Shown piece by piece: positions 1 through 10,547 of a stretch of 64,000 nucleotides of DNA. Each line of letters starts with the position of its first letter. Position 1 is the first letter of the stretch. The DNA is from an uncultured Pirellulaceae bacterium. Lineage in GTDB: Bacteria; Planctomycetota; Planctomycetia; Pirellulales; Pirellulaceae. The stretch spans positions 1 to 64,000 of the forward strand of contig CALKCK010000027.1 of the NCBI GenBank assembly GCA_938083195.1, in the 5' to 3' direction. Under the pieces are notes generated by a model that saw only the letters and a program-made list of their open reading frames with translations, had not been told where the DNA came from and searched no databases. A program made the position numbers and the translations under genes.

Positions 1-96
1 CGAAGCCCGCATCAGCGGTGCTTCGCTTTCCTCAATACCTAATTGAATCTGACGGCTGGAATCTAATCTTCGCGGTCTTAGTTTTTAAACGTTCGG

Positions 97-1257
97 TCAG
101 TTTACCAAAGCAGCGGACGTGACGGACTTTCCGCCGGCACCACTGGGGGTCTGACCGCCACCAATCGTAGCGGCACGACGGTTTCGGATTTGGCCCAAAA
201 TTACCGTCTGCGTTAGCTTCTTGCTTGAATTATTCGGATTGATGACCTGGTAATTCATTTTCTTCCAAACATAAACGCAGACAAAATCACAAATCCGAAC
301 CTTGTTACTAATTTTCCCTGCACCGTTTTTTGAATTACTCAACAGCTCCACGACTGGCACGATAATGCAACGCTTGGGATCGTCAGGCGATAACAGGGTT
401 CTCTGTTCCAATTTCCAACGAAAGTTTCTAGGCTTTATCCCCTTATCATGAACAGCGGCTTCGTCACCCACTCGCATAACCACGCCATCCACCGACCCAT
501 CCAAGAGTTTGTACATGTAGTCTCTGTTTCCAGCATGATTCCCTGAATTAATATTGTTTGGGTTAAATTTTAACGCCAAATGGGAGGTCACTTTGTTATT
601 CCCGGTGGCCAATAGAACAACCGTATCTCCGACTGCAAACTCAACATTATCATCTGGGCAACAGGGGCCGTCAAAATTTGGATTCGTTTGTGTCAAGTTT
701 GGGTTAATCGCGCCAAACCCCGGTGCTCGCAACGCCAACGGCACCCCAACGGCTGCTGAAGCACCCGACATGACAACCGTGGATTTCGCAACGGCCTCAA
801 AATCATTGAGCCCAAAACATCGGCTGAAGTAGGAACCCAACCCGTCCGATGCTGCTCCACCTCTTCGAACTGTAATTTGAAATGAATTGGCATTGTTAAC
901 ATCTGCACCAGGGGTGAATCCACCTCCTGAGTAGTCCCAAATCCCCATGGAAATGTCATCCGCTACCAAAACATCACCGCGACCAACTTGATTCTTATTA
1001 GCAAAGTCGGAGGCGTAGGCTTTCGCGGTCTCGAGAGAGGTTGCCGACCGATCGTTACCGATTTTCATCGCTGCGGCGATGGCGGCAGCATCCGCAGCGT
1101 TTTGCATCTGCGATTTGTTGACATAAAAAGAGCCAATATCAACCATGATCGCGGCAACGAAGATTAATCCTCCGAGCATCACAGGCATCGTTACGACGAC
1201 AGAGCCGCGGCGTTCTTTTCGTTTTTGATTACTCAAATTGGTCGGGATGGTTTTCAC
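97..1257 (-). CDS. TadG-like Flp pilus-assembly / TadE-G family secreted protein
   Basis: N-terminal RRGSVVVTMPVMLGGLIFVAAIMVDIGSFYVNKSQMQNAADAAAIAAA is the typical TadG/TadE-like membrane helix plus 'QNAADAAALA' motif. Confidence 0.8.
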   Translation of the reverse strand: MKTIPTNLSNQKRKERRGSVVVTMPVMLGGLIFVAAIMVDIGSFYVNKSQMQNAADAAAIAAAMKIGNDRSATSLETAKAYASDFANKNQVGRGDVLVADDISMGIWDYSGGGFTPGADVNNANSFQITVRRGGAASDGLGSYFSRCFGLNDFEAVAKSTVVMSGASAAVGVPLALRAPGFGAINPNLTQTNPNFDGPCCPDDNVEFAVGDTVVLLATGNNKVTSHLALKFNPNNINSGNHAGNRDYMYKLLDGSVDGVVMRVGDEAAVHDKGIKPRNFRWKLEQRTLLSPDDPKRCIIVPVVELLSNSKNGAGKISNKVRICDFVCVYVWKKMNYQVINPNNSSKKLTQTVILGQIRNRRAATIGGGQTPSGAGGKSVTSAALVN

Positions 1258-1336
1258 CGTATTAGTTCCTGAAAAAGCGTCATCGTGGTTAAAATCAAGC
1301 AGCCGTGGACTCTACTCGAGCCCCACACTCACACTA

Positions 1337-1981
1337 CTATTTTTTCCCCTTCTTGTCGTCCTTCTTGTCCTTGTCGTCTTTGTCGTCCTTGCCGTCTTTG
1401 TCGTCCTTCTTCCCCTTCTTGTCCTTGTCGTCCTTGCCGTCTTTGTCGTCTTTGTCGTCCTTGTCGTCCTTGTCGTCCTTGTCGTCTTTTTTGTTCTTCT
1501 TACCGGTCGGGGCTTTTTTGGTTGGATCGGAAACGCCATCGCCTTCGGCAGGCATTACGCACACTCCTCCAACTGACTTGCCTTTGAGAAATGTCGTTGG
1601 AATCCAAGAAACGTCTGCGAAGTTCATTTCGATCGAGACAGTCACAGGCTGAAAGGCCTCCAAACCTTGAGGATTTGGAGGGTCGATCGTAACGGTGTAA
1701 TTGCTACCACTCAGGTTCGCCGCATCCATTGCCGTTCCAACAATCGAATTCACATCGGCTGCGGTACTACTTTCAAAAACAGCAACTCGGCAGCCTGCTC
1801 GGGCTGCTTCTTCGAGAACATGTTTCACCATGACGCCGCGGCCAACTTCGACCGAGCCCATTAAAAACAGCACTAGAAAAGGAAGCACGCATGCAAACTC
1901 GATCGCGGCAGCGCCGAGTCGGGCACGTCGATATCTTTCTTTTGAGCTGTCTTTTGAAAGTTTGGCGGGAGAATTCTTCAT
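1337..1981 (-). CDS. TadE family protein with Lys/Asp-repeat C-terminal tail
   Basis: RRARLGAAAIEFACVLPFLVLFLMGSVEVGRGVMVKHVLEEAARAGCRVAV matches the TadE-like N-terminus; the last ~55 residues are KDDKDDKD repeats. Confidence 0.82.
   Translation of the reverse strand: MKNSPAKLSKDSSKERYRRARLGAAAIEFACVLPFLVLFLMGSVEVGRGVMVKHVLEEAARAGCRVAVFESSTAADVNSIVGTAMDAANLSGSNYTVTIDPPNPQGLEAFQPVTVSIEMNFADVSWIPTTFLKGKSVGGVCVMPAEGDGVSDPTKKAPTGKKNKKDDKDDKDDKDDKDDKDGKDDKDKKGKKDDKDGKDDKDDKDKKDDKKGKK
1341..1500 (-). repeat. Coding tandem repeat, ~9-bp unit (AAGGACGAC-like) encoding K-D-D
   Basis: Runs of cttgtcgtc / ttgtcgtcc on the + strand across the 3' end of the TadE gene. Confidence 0.9.
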
Positions 1982-2220
1982 TCTATTTCAACCGGGAGGA
2001 GGATGGGGGTTGGGGAATTGATCGCTGGCTAATTATTAAAAAACACGAACACTGCCTCTCATGAGGGTGCTGCCTTTATGAAAGATAGGTTGGGTTTGGC
2101 CGTGTGAAGCAAAAAAGAATTAATTTTCAACAAAAAAGATTACCGCTTTTGGTTCATAGTGCGTTTTTAAAAGCTACGTTTCTATAGCAACTCTTTCTGG
2201 TTCCATTTCGCATTGATGTC

Positions 2221-4830
2221 ATGACCGTTCGCAAACCCAAAAAAACCAAAAAACGGGGGAAATACCGAGCTTTACGCTTGATTGTCATGTGTTGCGCGGC
2301 ACAGGCGATCGGTCTTTTCATTTTCATCAACTGGTTCGAATCCGGTTTTTCAAAACACTGCAATGACGTTGCGGAAATTAAACAAGGTGAATTAATTCAA
2401 CGTGAGATCGTAAAAGCTACTGAAGAAAAAAACGTTAGGGTTTTGAAACTCCTAAGCACGCTTTCACGCGATGACCGAGTCACAGGCCGGGAGAGGCTGA
2501 AGTGGACGAACCAGATCGAAACCTCCACGCTGAACTACGTTGCCCATCTAAAGCAAACGCAACCTGAATTGGTTTCACCCCTGTCTTTCGTCAAATTCAA
2601 ATCAGCAAATGTAGCCAATACCCTATCCAGATTCGAAAGTCGGAGTGCGACGGCAAAGTCAGAAACTGCCCTCTACGAAGATAATTCCACCCATTGGTCT
2701 TTGAAACGAGTGAATCGCCCAGTTGCCCCTAAGATGGCAACCGACTTTAAGGAATGGTGCAAGAATCCAATTGATCAATTTGTGCTAGAGAAAATGCTTA
2801 GTGCGGGTCTTTCTCCCAATCCACCTGCATCGCAAACAAGACTGGCGAGACGGCTTTCTTATGACCTCACTGGCCTGCCATTAACAGAAGTGCGTTCTAA
2901 CTATTGGTCCGAGAGCCAAGAGCACAATTCGCAATCCACACCCACTTATGAAAATTACGTTAACGAACTTCTCGATAACGATGGGTTTGGCGAACACTGG
3001 GCTCGCATGTGGCTGGATGTCGCTGGCTATGCCGACAGCAATGGCTACGAAGAAGATGAGATTCGTGAAAAATCGTATACCTACCGAGACTTCGTCATCT
3101 GGGCGATGAACAATGACCTTCCCTTTGACGAATTTGCACGTTGGCAAATCGCGGGTGACGAACTCGCACCGAAAAACGCAATGGCGGTGGCTGCCACCGG
3201 ATTTATGACAACCGCTCCTTACAATACATTTCGACCTCAAGAATCCGAGCGGATGGATGAACTGGATAAGCAAGTTTCCACCTACAGTTCCGCGATTCTT
3301 GGAATGACCGTCGGGTGCGCTCGCTGTCACGACCATTTCTATGACGAAATTTCAACCGAAGAATACTATCGCATGGTCGCGATTTTTTCTGAAACGGAAC
3401 GAACCAACGCCTATCTCGATTCCGAGGGCGGTAAGAGCTACCGAAAGTACTACGATCCAGTCAAAATTCGTCAGGAAGAACTGGATAAAATGCAGTATCG
3501 GCGTTTGCGAGAGAATAGCATTGCCGATCTAGAGGATTTCACTGAGGAACAGAAAGACATCCTTAGAAAACCGGTCAATCCAGACGACCTCGAACAAGAC
3601 CGGCTAATTTCGATTTGCAAACGATGTTTAGATTTCAATGATTCGTATTTGGATGACGATTTCGTTCCGCTTCCAAAAGATGAAGAGCGATACGACCAAC
3701 TCAAAGCCGAAATTAACTATTATCAGCTGCAAGTTCCCGCTTGCCCGCCGCAAGGACTGGCATTGCATGGCAGTAAAATCTCTCAAACCGCCATTCTCGA
3801 GAATGGTGATTTAAAAAACAGAGATGACGGCGAGATGGTCGGACCTGGATTCCTTGCCTGCCTGACCCCTGGGCTGGACAACTGGAACGAACACCAATGG
3901 CAACGTTGGGCTCCCAACAAAACCGAACCACTTCCAAGATCTGCGCTGGCGACCTGGACAACCGACACAACCCACGGCGCTGGGGCGATCGTTGCGAGGG
4001 TCATCGTTAACCGACTCTGGCAACAGTATTTTGGACGTGGACTTGTGACTACCGCTGGAGACTTTGGGCTCGAAGGAGATACTCCAAGCCATGCCAAACT
4101 ACTCGATTGGCTCGCAATGGAATTGATTGATCACAACTGGAGCCTTAAGCATATCCACCGGCTGATCATCACAAGTGCAACGTACCGTCAAGATTCGAGA
4201 GTGACTTTGAATCATATGGAACTCGATCCCGAGAACATTTATTTCGGGCGATTCAATTCACGCCGAATCACAGCGGAAATGATGAGAGATTCGATGCTTC
4301 TAGCTGCCGGCAACCTTAACTCTACGATGTATGGCCCTGCAGTCATGCCACCAATCCCGCGGGACGCTGTCTTTAACACCGAAAAAGGTCCAGAAGAAAC
4401 TTGGCCTATCGATTACGAAATTGATCGCGAAGCATTATGGCGGCGAGGTATTTACGTTCTTCTTCGGAGAACCATGCCAGTTCCCGTCCTTAAGCTTTTC
4501 GATGGGACCGATGGAAGTTTTTCTTGCCAAAAACGGAAAACATCCACGCTCCCCACTCAGGCACTAGCCTTATTCAATTCACCCTTCGTGACTCGACAAT
4601 CGAGATTCCTTGCGAATCGCATCCTTGAAGCAGAGTCTCAACCTGAGAAACAAGTCCAACTCTTGGTACGTCTGACATTAGGCCGTCATGCAACATCTTC
4701 CGAAATCTCGAACTTCGTGGAGTTTTTATCCGAAAAACCCGCGCAAACTGAATATCGCTGGAAAGAGAAAAATTTAGAGGCGTTGTGCCAAGTTCTGTTT
4801 ATGTCGAATGAATTTTTCTATATCAACTGA
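2221..4830 (+). CDS. DUF1549/DUF1553 (PSCyt2/PSD1) domain protein without an N-terminal cytochrome (PSCyt1) module
   Basis: PIDQFVLEKMLSAGLSPNPPASQTRLARRLSYDLTGLP (DUF1549), VGCARCHDHFYD, and C-terminal LKLFDGTDGSFSCQKRKTSTLPTQALALFNSPFV (DUF1553). Confidence 0.88.
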   Translation: MTVRKPKKTKKRGKYRALRLIVMCCAAQAIGLFIFINWFESGFSKHCNDVAEIKQGELIQREIVKATEEKNVRVLKLLSTLSRDDRVTGRERLKWTNQIETSTLNYVAHLKQTQPELVSPLSFVKFKSANVANTLSRFESRSATAKSETALYEDNSTHWSLKRVNRPVAPKMATDFKEWCKNPIDQFVLEKMLSAGLSPNPPASQTRLARRLSYDLTGLPLTEVRSNYWSESQEHNSQSTPTYENYVNELLDNDGFGEHWARMWLDVAGYADSNGYEEDEIREKSYTYRDFVIWAMNNDLPFDEFARWQIAGDELAPKNAMAVAATGFMTTAPYNTFRPQESERMDELDKQVSTYSSAILGMTVGCARCHDHFYDEISTEEYYRMVAIFSETERTNAYLDSEGGKSYRKYYDPVKIRQEELDKMQYRRLRENSIADLEDFTEEQKDILRKPVNPDDLEQDRLISICKRCLDFNDSYLDDDFVPLPKDEERYDQLKAEINYYQLQVPACPPQGLALHGSKISQTAILENGDLKNRDDGEMVGPGFLACLTPGLDNWNEHQWQRWAPNKTEPLPRSALATWTTDTTHGAGAIVARVIVNRLWQQYFGRGLVTTAGDFGLEGDTPSHAKLLDWLAMELIDHNWSLKHIHRLIITSATYRQDSRVTLNHMELDPENIYFGRFNSRRITAEMMRDSMLLAAGNLNSTMYGPAVMPPIPRDAVFNTEKGPEETWPIDYEIDREALWRRGIYVLLRRTMPVPVLKLFDGTDGSFSCQKRKTSTLPTQALALFNSPFVTRQSRFLANRILEAESQPEKQVQLLVRLTLGRHATSSEISNFVEFLSEKPAQTEYRWKEKNLEALCQVLFMSNEFFYIN

Positions 4831-5007
4831 AACAGGGTTTCGATTCGATTGAGATAGGTAGGTCGGTCGCCCCGAACAAATGCTCAACCTCGGAAACAGG
4901 CAAACACGCCACCAACCTCCGACCGAGCAAGACGCTTGGGCTTTGGCCTCAATCCAACGCAAACCTCCACTCAAAATTCACCCCCAATTTCAGAGTGATC
5001 TCGTCTC

Positions 5008-6411
5008 ATGAGTGATTTAAATCGAACGATGAAGGCTATTCAACGACGCGAATTTCTCAAAAGAAGTGGCGGCGGATTCGGGATGCTGGCGCTATCTTCA
5101 CTTCTTAATTCAGGGCAAGCTCTCGGGACAACCGTGCCTGTGTCTGTTCCAAAAATTGGAAAAGCAAAATCTGTAATCTGGCTTTTCATGAATGGCGGAC
5201 CGTCGGGATTAGACCTTTTCTCTCATAAGCCAGCGCTCGAAAAATGGCATGACAAACGATTCCCGGGTAGCATCGAAACGTTATTCCCCCATCCCGGCCC
5301 GATCATGAAGTCCCCGTTTAAGTTCCAACGACACGGTGAATCAGGCTTGCCCGTTTCGGAACTCTACCCGAACATCGCGAAACACGTCGACGACATCGCT
5401 TTTCTCAATGCCTGTTCGTGCCATTCCCATAACCATGTTCCCGCCTGCTATATGGTGAACTGCGGCATTTCGAAGATTGGTGCTCCATGCCTTGGATCGT
5501 GGGCAAGTTACGGCCTAGGATCAGGCAACGAGGACCTGCCAAGTTTCGTAGTAATGTACGATCACCGAACGGCCCCCGAGGGTGGCGCGAACCTTTGGGA
5601 CGCGGCTTACCTCCCAGGTGAAAATCAGGGAGTTCCCTTTCGCGCATCAGACCAACCTATTCTCTATCTGAATCGAGATAAAAACATTTCCTCAAGCAGC
5701 CAGCAAAAACAACTGGCTATGCTGCAGAAAATGAATCACTGGCACGCCAACCAAAACCCTAATCAACAGGAATTGCTGACACGCATCAACAGTTTTGAAA
5801 CTGCTTTTAAAATGCAAATGACGGCTCCTAAAATTGTCGACACTTCCAACGAAACAGCGGCCACAAAAAACCTGTACGGCATTGATGTCGAAGAATCAAA
5901 AACATTCGGGACTCAATTATTGATGGCTCGAAAAATGGCAGAGCAGGGCGTGCGGTTTATTCAAATCTATCATGGCGGTTACAAAAACAACTGGGATAGC
6001 CATGGTGGATTAGAAAAAGCCCACCGCAACCTATGCAGGGAAACAGACCAACCTATTGCTGGACTCTTACAGGATCTCAAGCAACGAGGGTTGCTCGACG
6101 AAACGCTCGTTATTTGGGGGGGCGAGTTTGGAAGAACGCCAACTTCTCAAGACAAAAACGGACGAGACCATAATCCCTATGGATTTACCATGTGGATGGC
6201 CGGCGGCGGTGTGAAACCTGGAATTGCGTACGGCGAAACCGACGAACTCGGATACAAGCCCGTCGAAAACGAAGTGACCATGCACGACCTGCATGCTACG
6301 GTTCTTCATCTGTTAGGGCTCGATCACGAGGCGTTGACCCATCGATTTGGTGGCCGCGAACAGAGTCTCGTGAACGGCCTAGGGCACGTGATCAAAGACC
6401 TGATCGCCTGA
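5008..6411 (+). CDS. DUF1501 domain-containing protein (Tat-type signal)
   Basis: RREFLKRSGGGFGMLALSSLL twin-arginine leader; WLFMNGGPSGLDLFSHKPAL...WGGEFGRTPTSQ...GRDHNPYGFTMWMAGGGVKPG. Confidence 0.92.
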   Translation: MSDLNRTMKAIQRREFLKRSGGGFGMLALSSLLNSGQALGTTVPVSVPKIGKAKSVIWLFMNGGPSGLDLFSHKPALEKWHDKRFPGSIETLFPHPGPIMKSPFKFQRHGESGLPVSELYPNIAKHVDDIAFLNACSCHSHNHVPACYMVNCGISKIGAPCLGSWASYGLGSGNEDLPSFVVMYDHRTAPEGGANLWDAAYLPGENQGVPFRASDQPILYLNRDKNISSSSQQKQLAMLQKMNHWHANQNPNQQELLTRINSFETAFKMQMTAPKIVDTSNETAATKNLYGIDVEESKTFGTQLLMARKMAEQGVRFIQIYHGGYKNNWDSHGGLEKAHRNLCRETDQPIAGLLQDLKQRGLLDETLVIWGGEFGRTPTSQDKNGRDHNPYGFTMWMAGGGVKPGIAYGETDELGYKPVENEVTMHDLHATVLHLLGLDHEALTHRFGGREQSLVNGLGHVIKDLIA

Positions 6412-6445
6412 TTGGAAAAAAATTCATTTCCCCAATCAAGCAGTC

Positions 6446-8068
6446 TTAAAGACCCAGTCCAATTTTCTTCGCCGGGAATTTTTTAAACGTCTTTAAATGG
6501 GCTTTCAGTTGCCCGCCAATCGTAGCTAGCCAAGCATTTCTTCGATGCCCCACCGTCGTTTGCTCTTTGGGATCGATGTACAGATTAAACAACCAAGGAG
6601 CGAGGCCTACGTCCTGCAACAGCGACATATCGATATAAAGATTTTTAGAGCTTGGCAAAATCACCTTGGTGTGCAATTTATACTCGCGCATCCGAATTGC
6701 AGTTTCCACAGTTCCCCACCAAAAATAAATTGTCTCACGATTCGATTTACCCTGGTCGGTTAGAAGATAAGACGACTGATCGATAAAGTCATAAAAACGA
6801 TCGTTGGGTAGTTTGTCATAAGAGACTTCCGCCAACTTAAGCGCCGTACCAAACAGATCCATCAGGTCAAAAACATCATCACTCTCCTGACCTGGAGCGA
6901 TCATCCCTTTCCAATAAGCGATCCCAGGAACCCGGACACCACCTTCAAATGTTGTCCCTTTGGCGCCACGAAAAGGCGTGTACCCAGCATCCGGCCACGC
7001 GTCCATCTGCGGACCATTATCGCTGGTCACAAAGACGAATGTATTCTCCAGCAGACCTTCGTCTTTTAGCGTTTCCATGATCGTGCCAATATGCATATCG
7101 ACTTCCCAGACATTGTCCTTGTAAGCATATTTGGCTTTACTTTTGCCAGCGTAATCAGGATTGGCAAAATTATCACAGTGAACTTTCATAAAACAATGCT
7201 CAAGAAAAAATGGCTTATCCGACTTGGCAAGCTCTTTGATTTTAGCGACGGTAAAATCTGCAAGGACTTGATCCGCACGCCCCATTTCTTCGGTTGATTT
7301 GATCGCCGAAACGTTGGTTGTTTTGCCATTTTTAAAACCGTGAACGAGATTTAAGTTGGCCCCAATATTGTAATAGTCTTCCAGCAATTCCGGATTCAGA
7401 ACCAGATCGGGATATCGCCGCGCGTCAACGCTTTGAGAGATCTCCTTCTGAGCCGGATAGAAACCATAAAACTCATCGAATCCAACATCCTGAGGTCGCA
7501 TTCCCACCGCTTCGCCAATGTGCCATTTCCCCGTCAAGTTAGTCGTATATCCAGCGTCGCTGAGTAGTTTTGCCAGGCTCAATTCATCCTCCCAGGGATT
7601 CTTAGTAATTTTGTCCCCCGCCAAGATTGGTCGCGTTAATCCGGTTCTTACCGGCAGGCGGCCAGTTAAAATCGCACTTCGTGTCGGCGTGCAAGTGTGC
7701 TGGGAATAGCAAGATGTCAAACGTAAACCCTCGCGAGCGAGCCGATCAATATTTACAGTAGCCGCTCCAATCGCTTCACCTCCGCCATAACATCCTGGGT
7801 CTCCGTATCCCATATCATCAATAATGATCCAGAGAATATTTGGACGTTTCCCTGTTTTGGCTTTCAACTGAGCTAACTTCTCCCCGGCCAGCTTATCTTG
7901 CTCCGGCCGTGGAATGGGGGCTTCAAAATTGGAAGCGAAAGAAACCGCTCGGTTAAACTTTTGCGCGACGACACAAGTCGGCAATAAACAAACCAGTAAT
8001 AAGACAATCGCGAATTTAGTTTTCATGTGACCTTCTGATCCAGAAATTTTCATTTGGGAGCCGCGCAA
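6446..8068 (-). CDS. Sulfatase (arylsulfatase family)
   Basis: NILWIIIDDMGYGDPGCYGGG and Cys-type sulfatase signature CTPTRSAILTGR. Confidence 0.93.
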   Translation of the reverse strand: MRGSQMKISGSEGHMKTKFAIVLLLVCLLPTCVVAQKFNRAVSFASNFEAPIPRPEQDKLAGEKLAQLKAKTGKRPNILWIIIDDMGYGDPGCYGGGEAIGAATVNIDRLAREGLRLTSCYSQHTCTPTRSAILTGRLPVRTGLTRPILAGDKITKNPWEDELSLAKLLSDAGYTTNLTGKWHIGEAVGMRPQDVGFDEFYGFYPAQKEISQSVDARRYPDLVLNPELLEDYYNIGANLNLVHGFKNGKTTNVSAIKSTEEMGRADQVLADFTVAKIKELAKSDKPFFLEHCFMKVHCDNFANPDYAGKSKAKYAYKDNVWEVDMHIGTIMETLKDEGLLENTFVFVTSDNGPQMDAWPDAGYTPFRGAKGTTFEGGVRVPGIAYWKGMIAPGQESDDVFDLMDLFGTALKLAEVSYDKLPNDRFYDFIDQSSYLLTDQGKSNRETIYFWWGTVETAIRMREYKLHTKVILPSSKNLYIDMSLLQDVGLAPWLFNLYIDPKEQTTVGHRRNAWLATIGGQLKAHLKTFKKFPAKKIGLGL

Positions 8069-8102
8069 GGCTAACCTTTACAAGGTTAACGCTAACCGGG
8101 CG

Positions 8103-10547
8103 TTATTTTAAATCAACATTCATTTTATTTATTTTACCCTGAAATTCAAAAGGGCGCAGGTCCGCGTAACTGAGGGAAACGGTCGATCCTAAATCGACTC
8201 CTACGTCAAATGTCTCACTCGCGGTAAAGGCAGCGGGAACCGTTTGCTTTAGCTTCAACGTTCCAACACTTTTACCATCTACCTTAATCACCACGGTTCC
8301 TGACTTTCCGAGACCGACAATTCGAGTATCCACCTCAATTTGATGTTTACCCGCCGCGATCGGCTCATCGGTCGTTAATTTGTATTGCTCAATAATCAAC
8401 ATGTTGTAGAGATACGTTAGATAACCATCTTGCAGATAAACAGTGATTCCGCCACTCGAGCCACCGAGTGCGTACAAAACACCATTCGCGTTTTCTCCAA
8501 TCTCAATATCCATGAAAACGCGGTTGTTCTGCTTTCCCAATCCGGGCGCCATAAACTCAGGCATCCGCCGCGTATTCTGATTAAACTCCCAACTCGTGTA
8601 AGACGTTTCCACTCGGTCTTGTGGATGAATCCTAAGCCAGTCGCCAGCACCAATTGGAAAATCTTGATTCTTAGCCGCAAGCTCTAAGAAATCTTTTTTA
8701 AGAGCCTCTAATTTTTCAGGCATGGCCGCTGCCAGATTGTTCGCCTGAGAAAAATCATCCTCAAGGCGGTACAGTTCCCAAACGTCCTTAGCTGAATCCC
8801 ATTTTGCAATTCGAGGAACCGACAAAGGTGTGTTCCACGGAATCAGAGGGCCGAAGGTACAGGCCATCCAGCCATCTTTGTAAATCGCTCGGCTTCCGTT
8901 GTTGTCGAAAAACTGGACTTTCTTTTGCGATGGAGCATTCGCCTGATCAAAAGTGTAAGCAAGGCTTATTCCATCGAGAGGTATTTGCTGATGGCCGTTC
9001 ACAACCTTCGGTGGAGTGATCTCGAGAAGTTCATAAATCGTTGGTGCGATATCAACGACGTGATGAAATTGGGTACGGATTTCATCGCTCGGTTTAATTC
9101 CTTTTGGCCATGAGATCACCATTGGATTCCGAGTACCACCAAAATAGGAAGCCAATTGTTTCGTCCCTTTGAATGGCGTCCCGCCCGCCCATGCCCAGCC
9201 GGCATGATACATGTTATCAACCTTGGATGTGCCTAACGCATCGAGTCCGCCTAGCTTGTCGAGCGCCGTGATTTGCTGCTCAAACGTGTTAGCAATATTA
9301 TTTTGAGCAAGCAATTCACTGATGGATCCTCGCTGCCCCTCGGCACTCGATCCATTGTCGCCCCAGATGTAGAAGACAATGGTGTTTTCTTTTAGGCCAC
9401 GGGCATCCAGACCGTCTACCAACCTGCCAACCTGCGTATCGGTGTGCTCAACATAACCTGCAAAAGTCTCCATGAGCCGCAACTGAAACGCTCGTTGTTT
9501 CTCCGGAATACTCTCCCATGAATCTAGCGTTTTATCGCGAGGTGTTAATTTGGTGTTCGGCGGGATAATTCCCATTTTTAACTGACGCTGGTAAACACGT
9601 TCGCGATACACATCCCAACCTTCATCAAATTTCCCTTTGTACTTGGCAATCCATTCTGGAAAAACTTGATGCGGTCCGTGCACACCACCTGGCGCCCAAT
9701 ACATCAGGAAAGGCGAGTCCGGTGAAAACGATTGGCGATCGTCAAGCCAATGCAGAGCCTGATCCACAAGGTCATTCGTGAGGTGATAGGTATCTGTTTG
9801 AGGAGGTTCGATCTGATCCAAATTCCGGACGAGGCGAGGCTCGTATTGCGAAGTCTCACCAGCTAGGAATCCATAGAAATGCTGAAAACCGTAACCGGTT
9901 GGCCAGCGATCCATTGGTCCCACGGCTGAGGTTTCCAGCGTTGGCGTGTTATGCCATTTCCCAAACGCACTCGTCATGTACCCATATTGCTTAAGCACTT
10001 CAGCGAGTGTCGCACCCTCCTTAGGAATAATCCCAGTGAACCCGTCAAACGCCACGGCTCGCTCTGAAATAGTCCCCGAGCCGACGCGGGTCTGGTTACG
10101 CCCGGTCAAAATCGCCGCGCGAGTTGGTGAACAAAGAGACGTCGTGTGAAAGGTATTGTATTTGATTCCTTCAGCGGCTAGGCGGGTGAAAGTCGGTGTA
10201 TGAACCTCGCCGCCAAAAGTTTCAGAAACACCAAAGCCCACGTCATCCAGCATGACAATTAAAACATTCGGGGCACCGTCAGGAAGACGGTTGATAGGGG
10301 TCGGCCATTTCATGGTCGAATCCTGCATGCGAGGTTTGACGATGCTGTCCATCGGCTGGGGAGGGAAGGGCAGTACCGAACCATCATTGGGGATGTTTTG
10401 CGAATGCGAATGCGGCGGATTACCGAGGAGACAGCCAACAGTCAGCAAAATTGAAAAGATTAGACTACGTTTCGATGGAAGACTCGACATTTTGCACCTT
10501 TGCTCAGGACCTGAGCTTTTAATTTTTTGGTTACCGCGGATCAGCAA
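8103..10547 (-). CDS. Sulfatase (arylsulfatase A-like, long form); start may be nearer 10490
   Basis: NVLIVMLDDVGFG and Cys-type sulfatase signature CSPTRAAILTGRNQ. Confidence 0.93.
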   Translation of the reverse strand: MLIRGNQKIKSSGPEQRCKMSSLPSKRSLIFSILLTVGCLLGNPPHSHSQNIPNDGSVLPFPPQPMDSIVKPRMQDSTMKWPTPINRLPDGAPNVLIVMLDDVGFGVSETFGGEVHTPTFTRLAAEGIKYNTFHTTSLCSPTRAAILTGRNQTRVGSGTISERAVAFDGFTGIIPKEGATLAEVLKQYGYMTSAFGKWHNTPTLETSAVGPMDRWPTGYGFQHFYGFLAGETSQYEPRLVRNLDQIEPPQTDTYHLTNDLVDQALHWLDDRQSFSPDSPFLMYWAPGGVHGPHQVFPEWIAKYKGKFDEGWDVYRERVYQRQLKMGIIPPNTKLTPRDKTLDSWESIPEKQRAFQLRLMETFAGYVEHTDTQVGRLVDGLDARGLKENTIVFYIWGDNGSSAEGQRGSISELLAQNNIANTFEQQITALDKLGGLDALGTSKVDNMYHAGWAWAGGTPFKGTKQLASYFGGTRNPMVISWPKGIKPSDEIRTQFHHVVDIAPTIYELLEITPPKVVNGHQQIPLDGISLAYTFDQANAPSQKKVQFFDNNGSRAIYKDGWMACTFGPLIPWNTPLSVPRIAKWDSAKDVWELYRLEDDFSQANNLAAAMPEKLEALKKDFLELAAKNQDFPIGAGDWLRIHPQDRVETSYTSWEFNQNTRRMPEFMAPGLGKQNNRVFMDIEIGENANGVLYALGGSSGGITVYLQDGYLTYLYNMLIIEQYKLTTDEPIAAGKHQIEVDTRIVGLGKSGTVVIKVDGKSVGTLKLKQTVPAAFTASETFDVGVDLGSTVSLSYADLRPFEFQGKINKMNVDLK

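Noticed and set aside
1-29. Hairpin CGAAGCCCGC-ATCA-GCGGTGCTTCG at the window edge
   Set aside because: Could be a terminator for the tad genes, but it has one bulge, a weak T tract on the plus strand, and the minus-strand tail is outside the window.
1238-1652. Overlapping plus-strand ORFs (LSSLSSLPSL, CRPCRLCRP, VLVVLAVFVV) and a minus-strand RTTKTTRTT ORF
   Set aside because: Shadow ORFs of the KDD tandem repeat in the TadE gene; low complexity in every frame and no independent support.
2325-2355. tRNA T-arm-like ACTGGTTCGAATCCGGT
   Set aside because: Lies inside the DUF1549 coding sequence (INWFESGFS); no acceptor, D- or anticodon arm could be built upstream.
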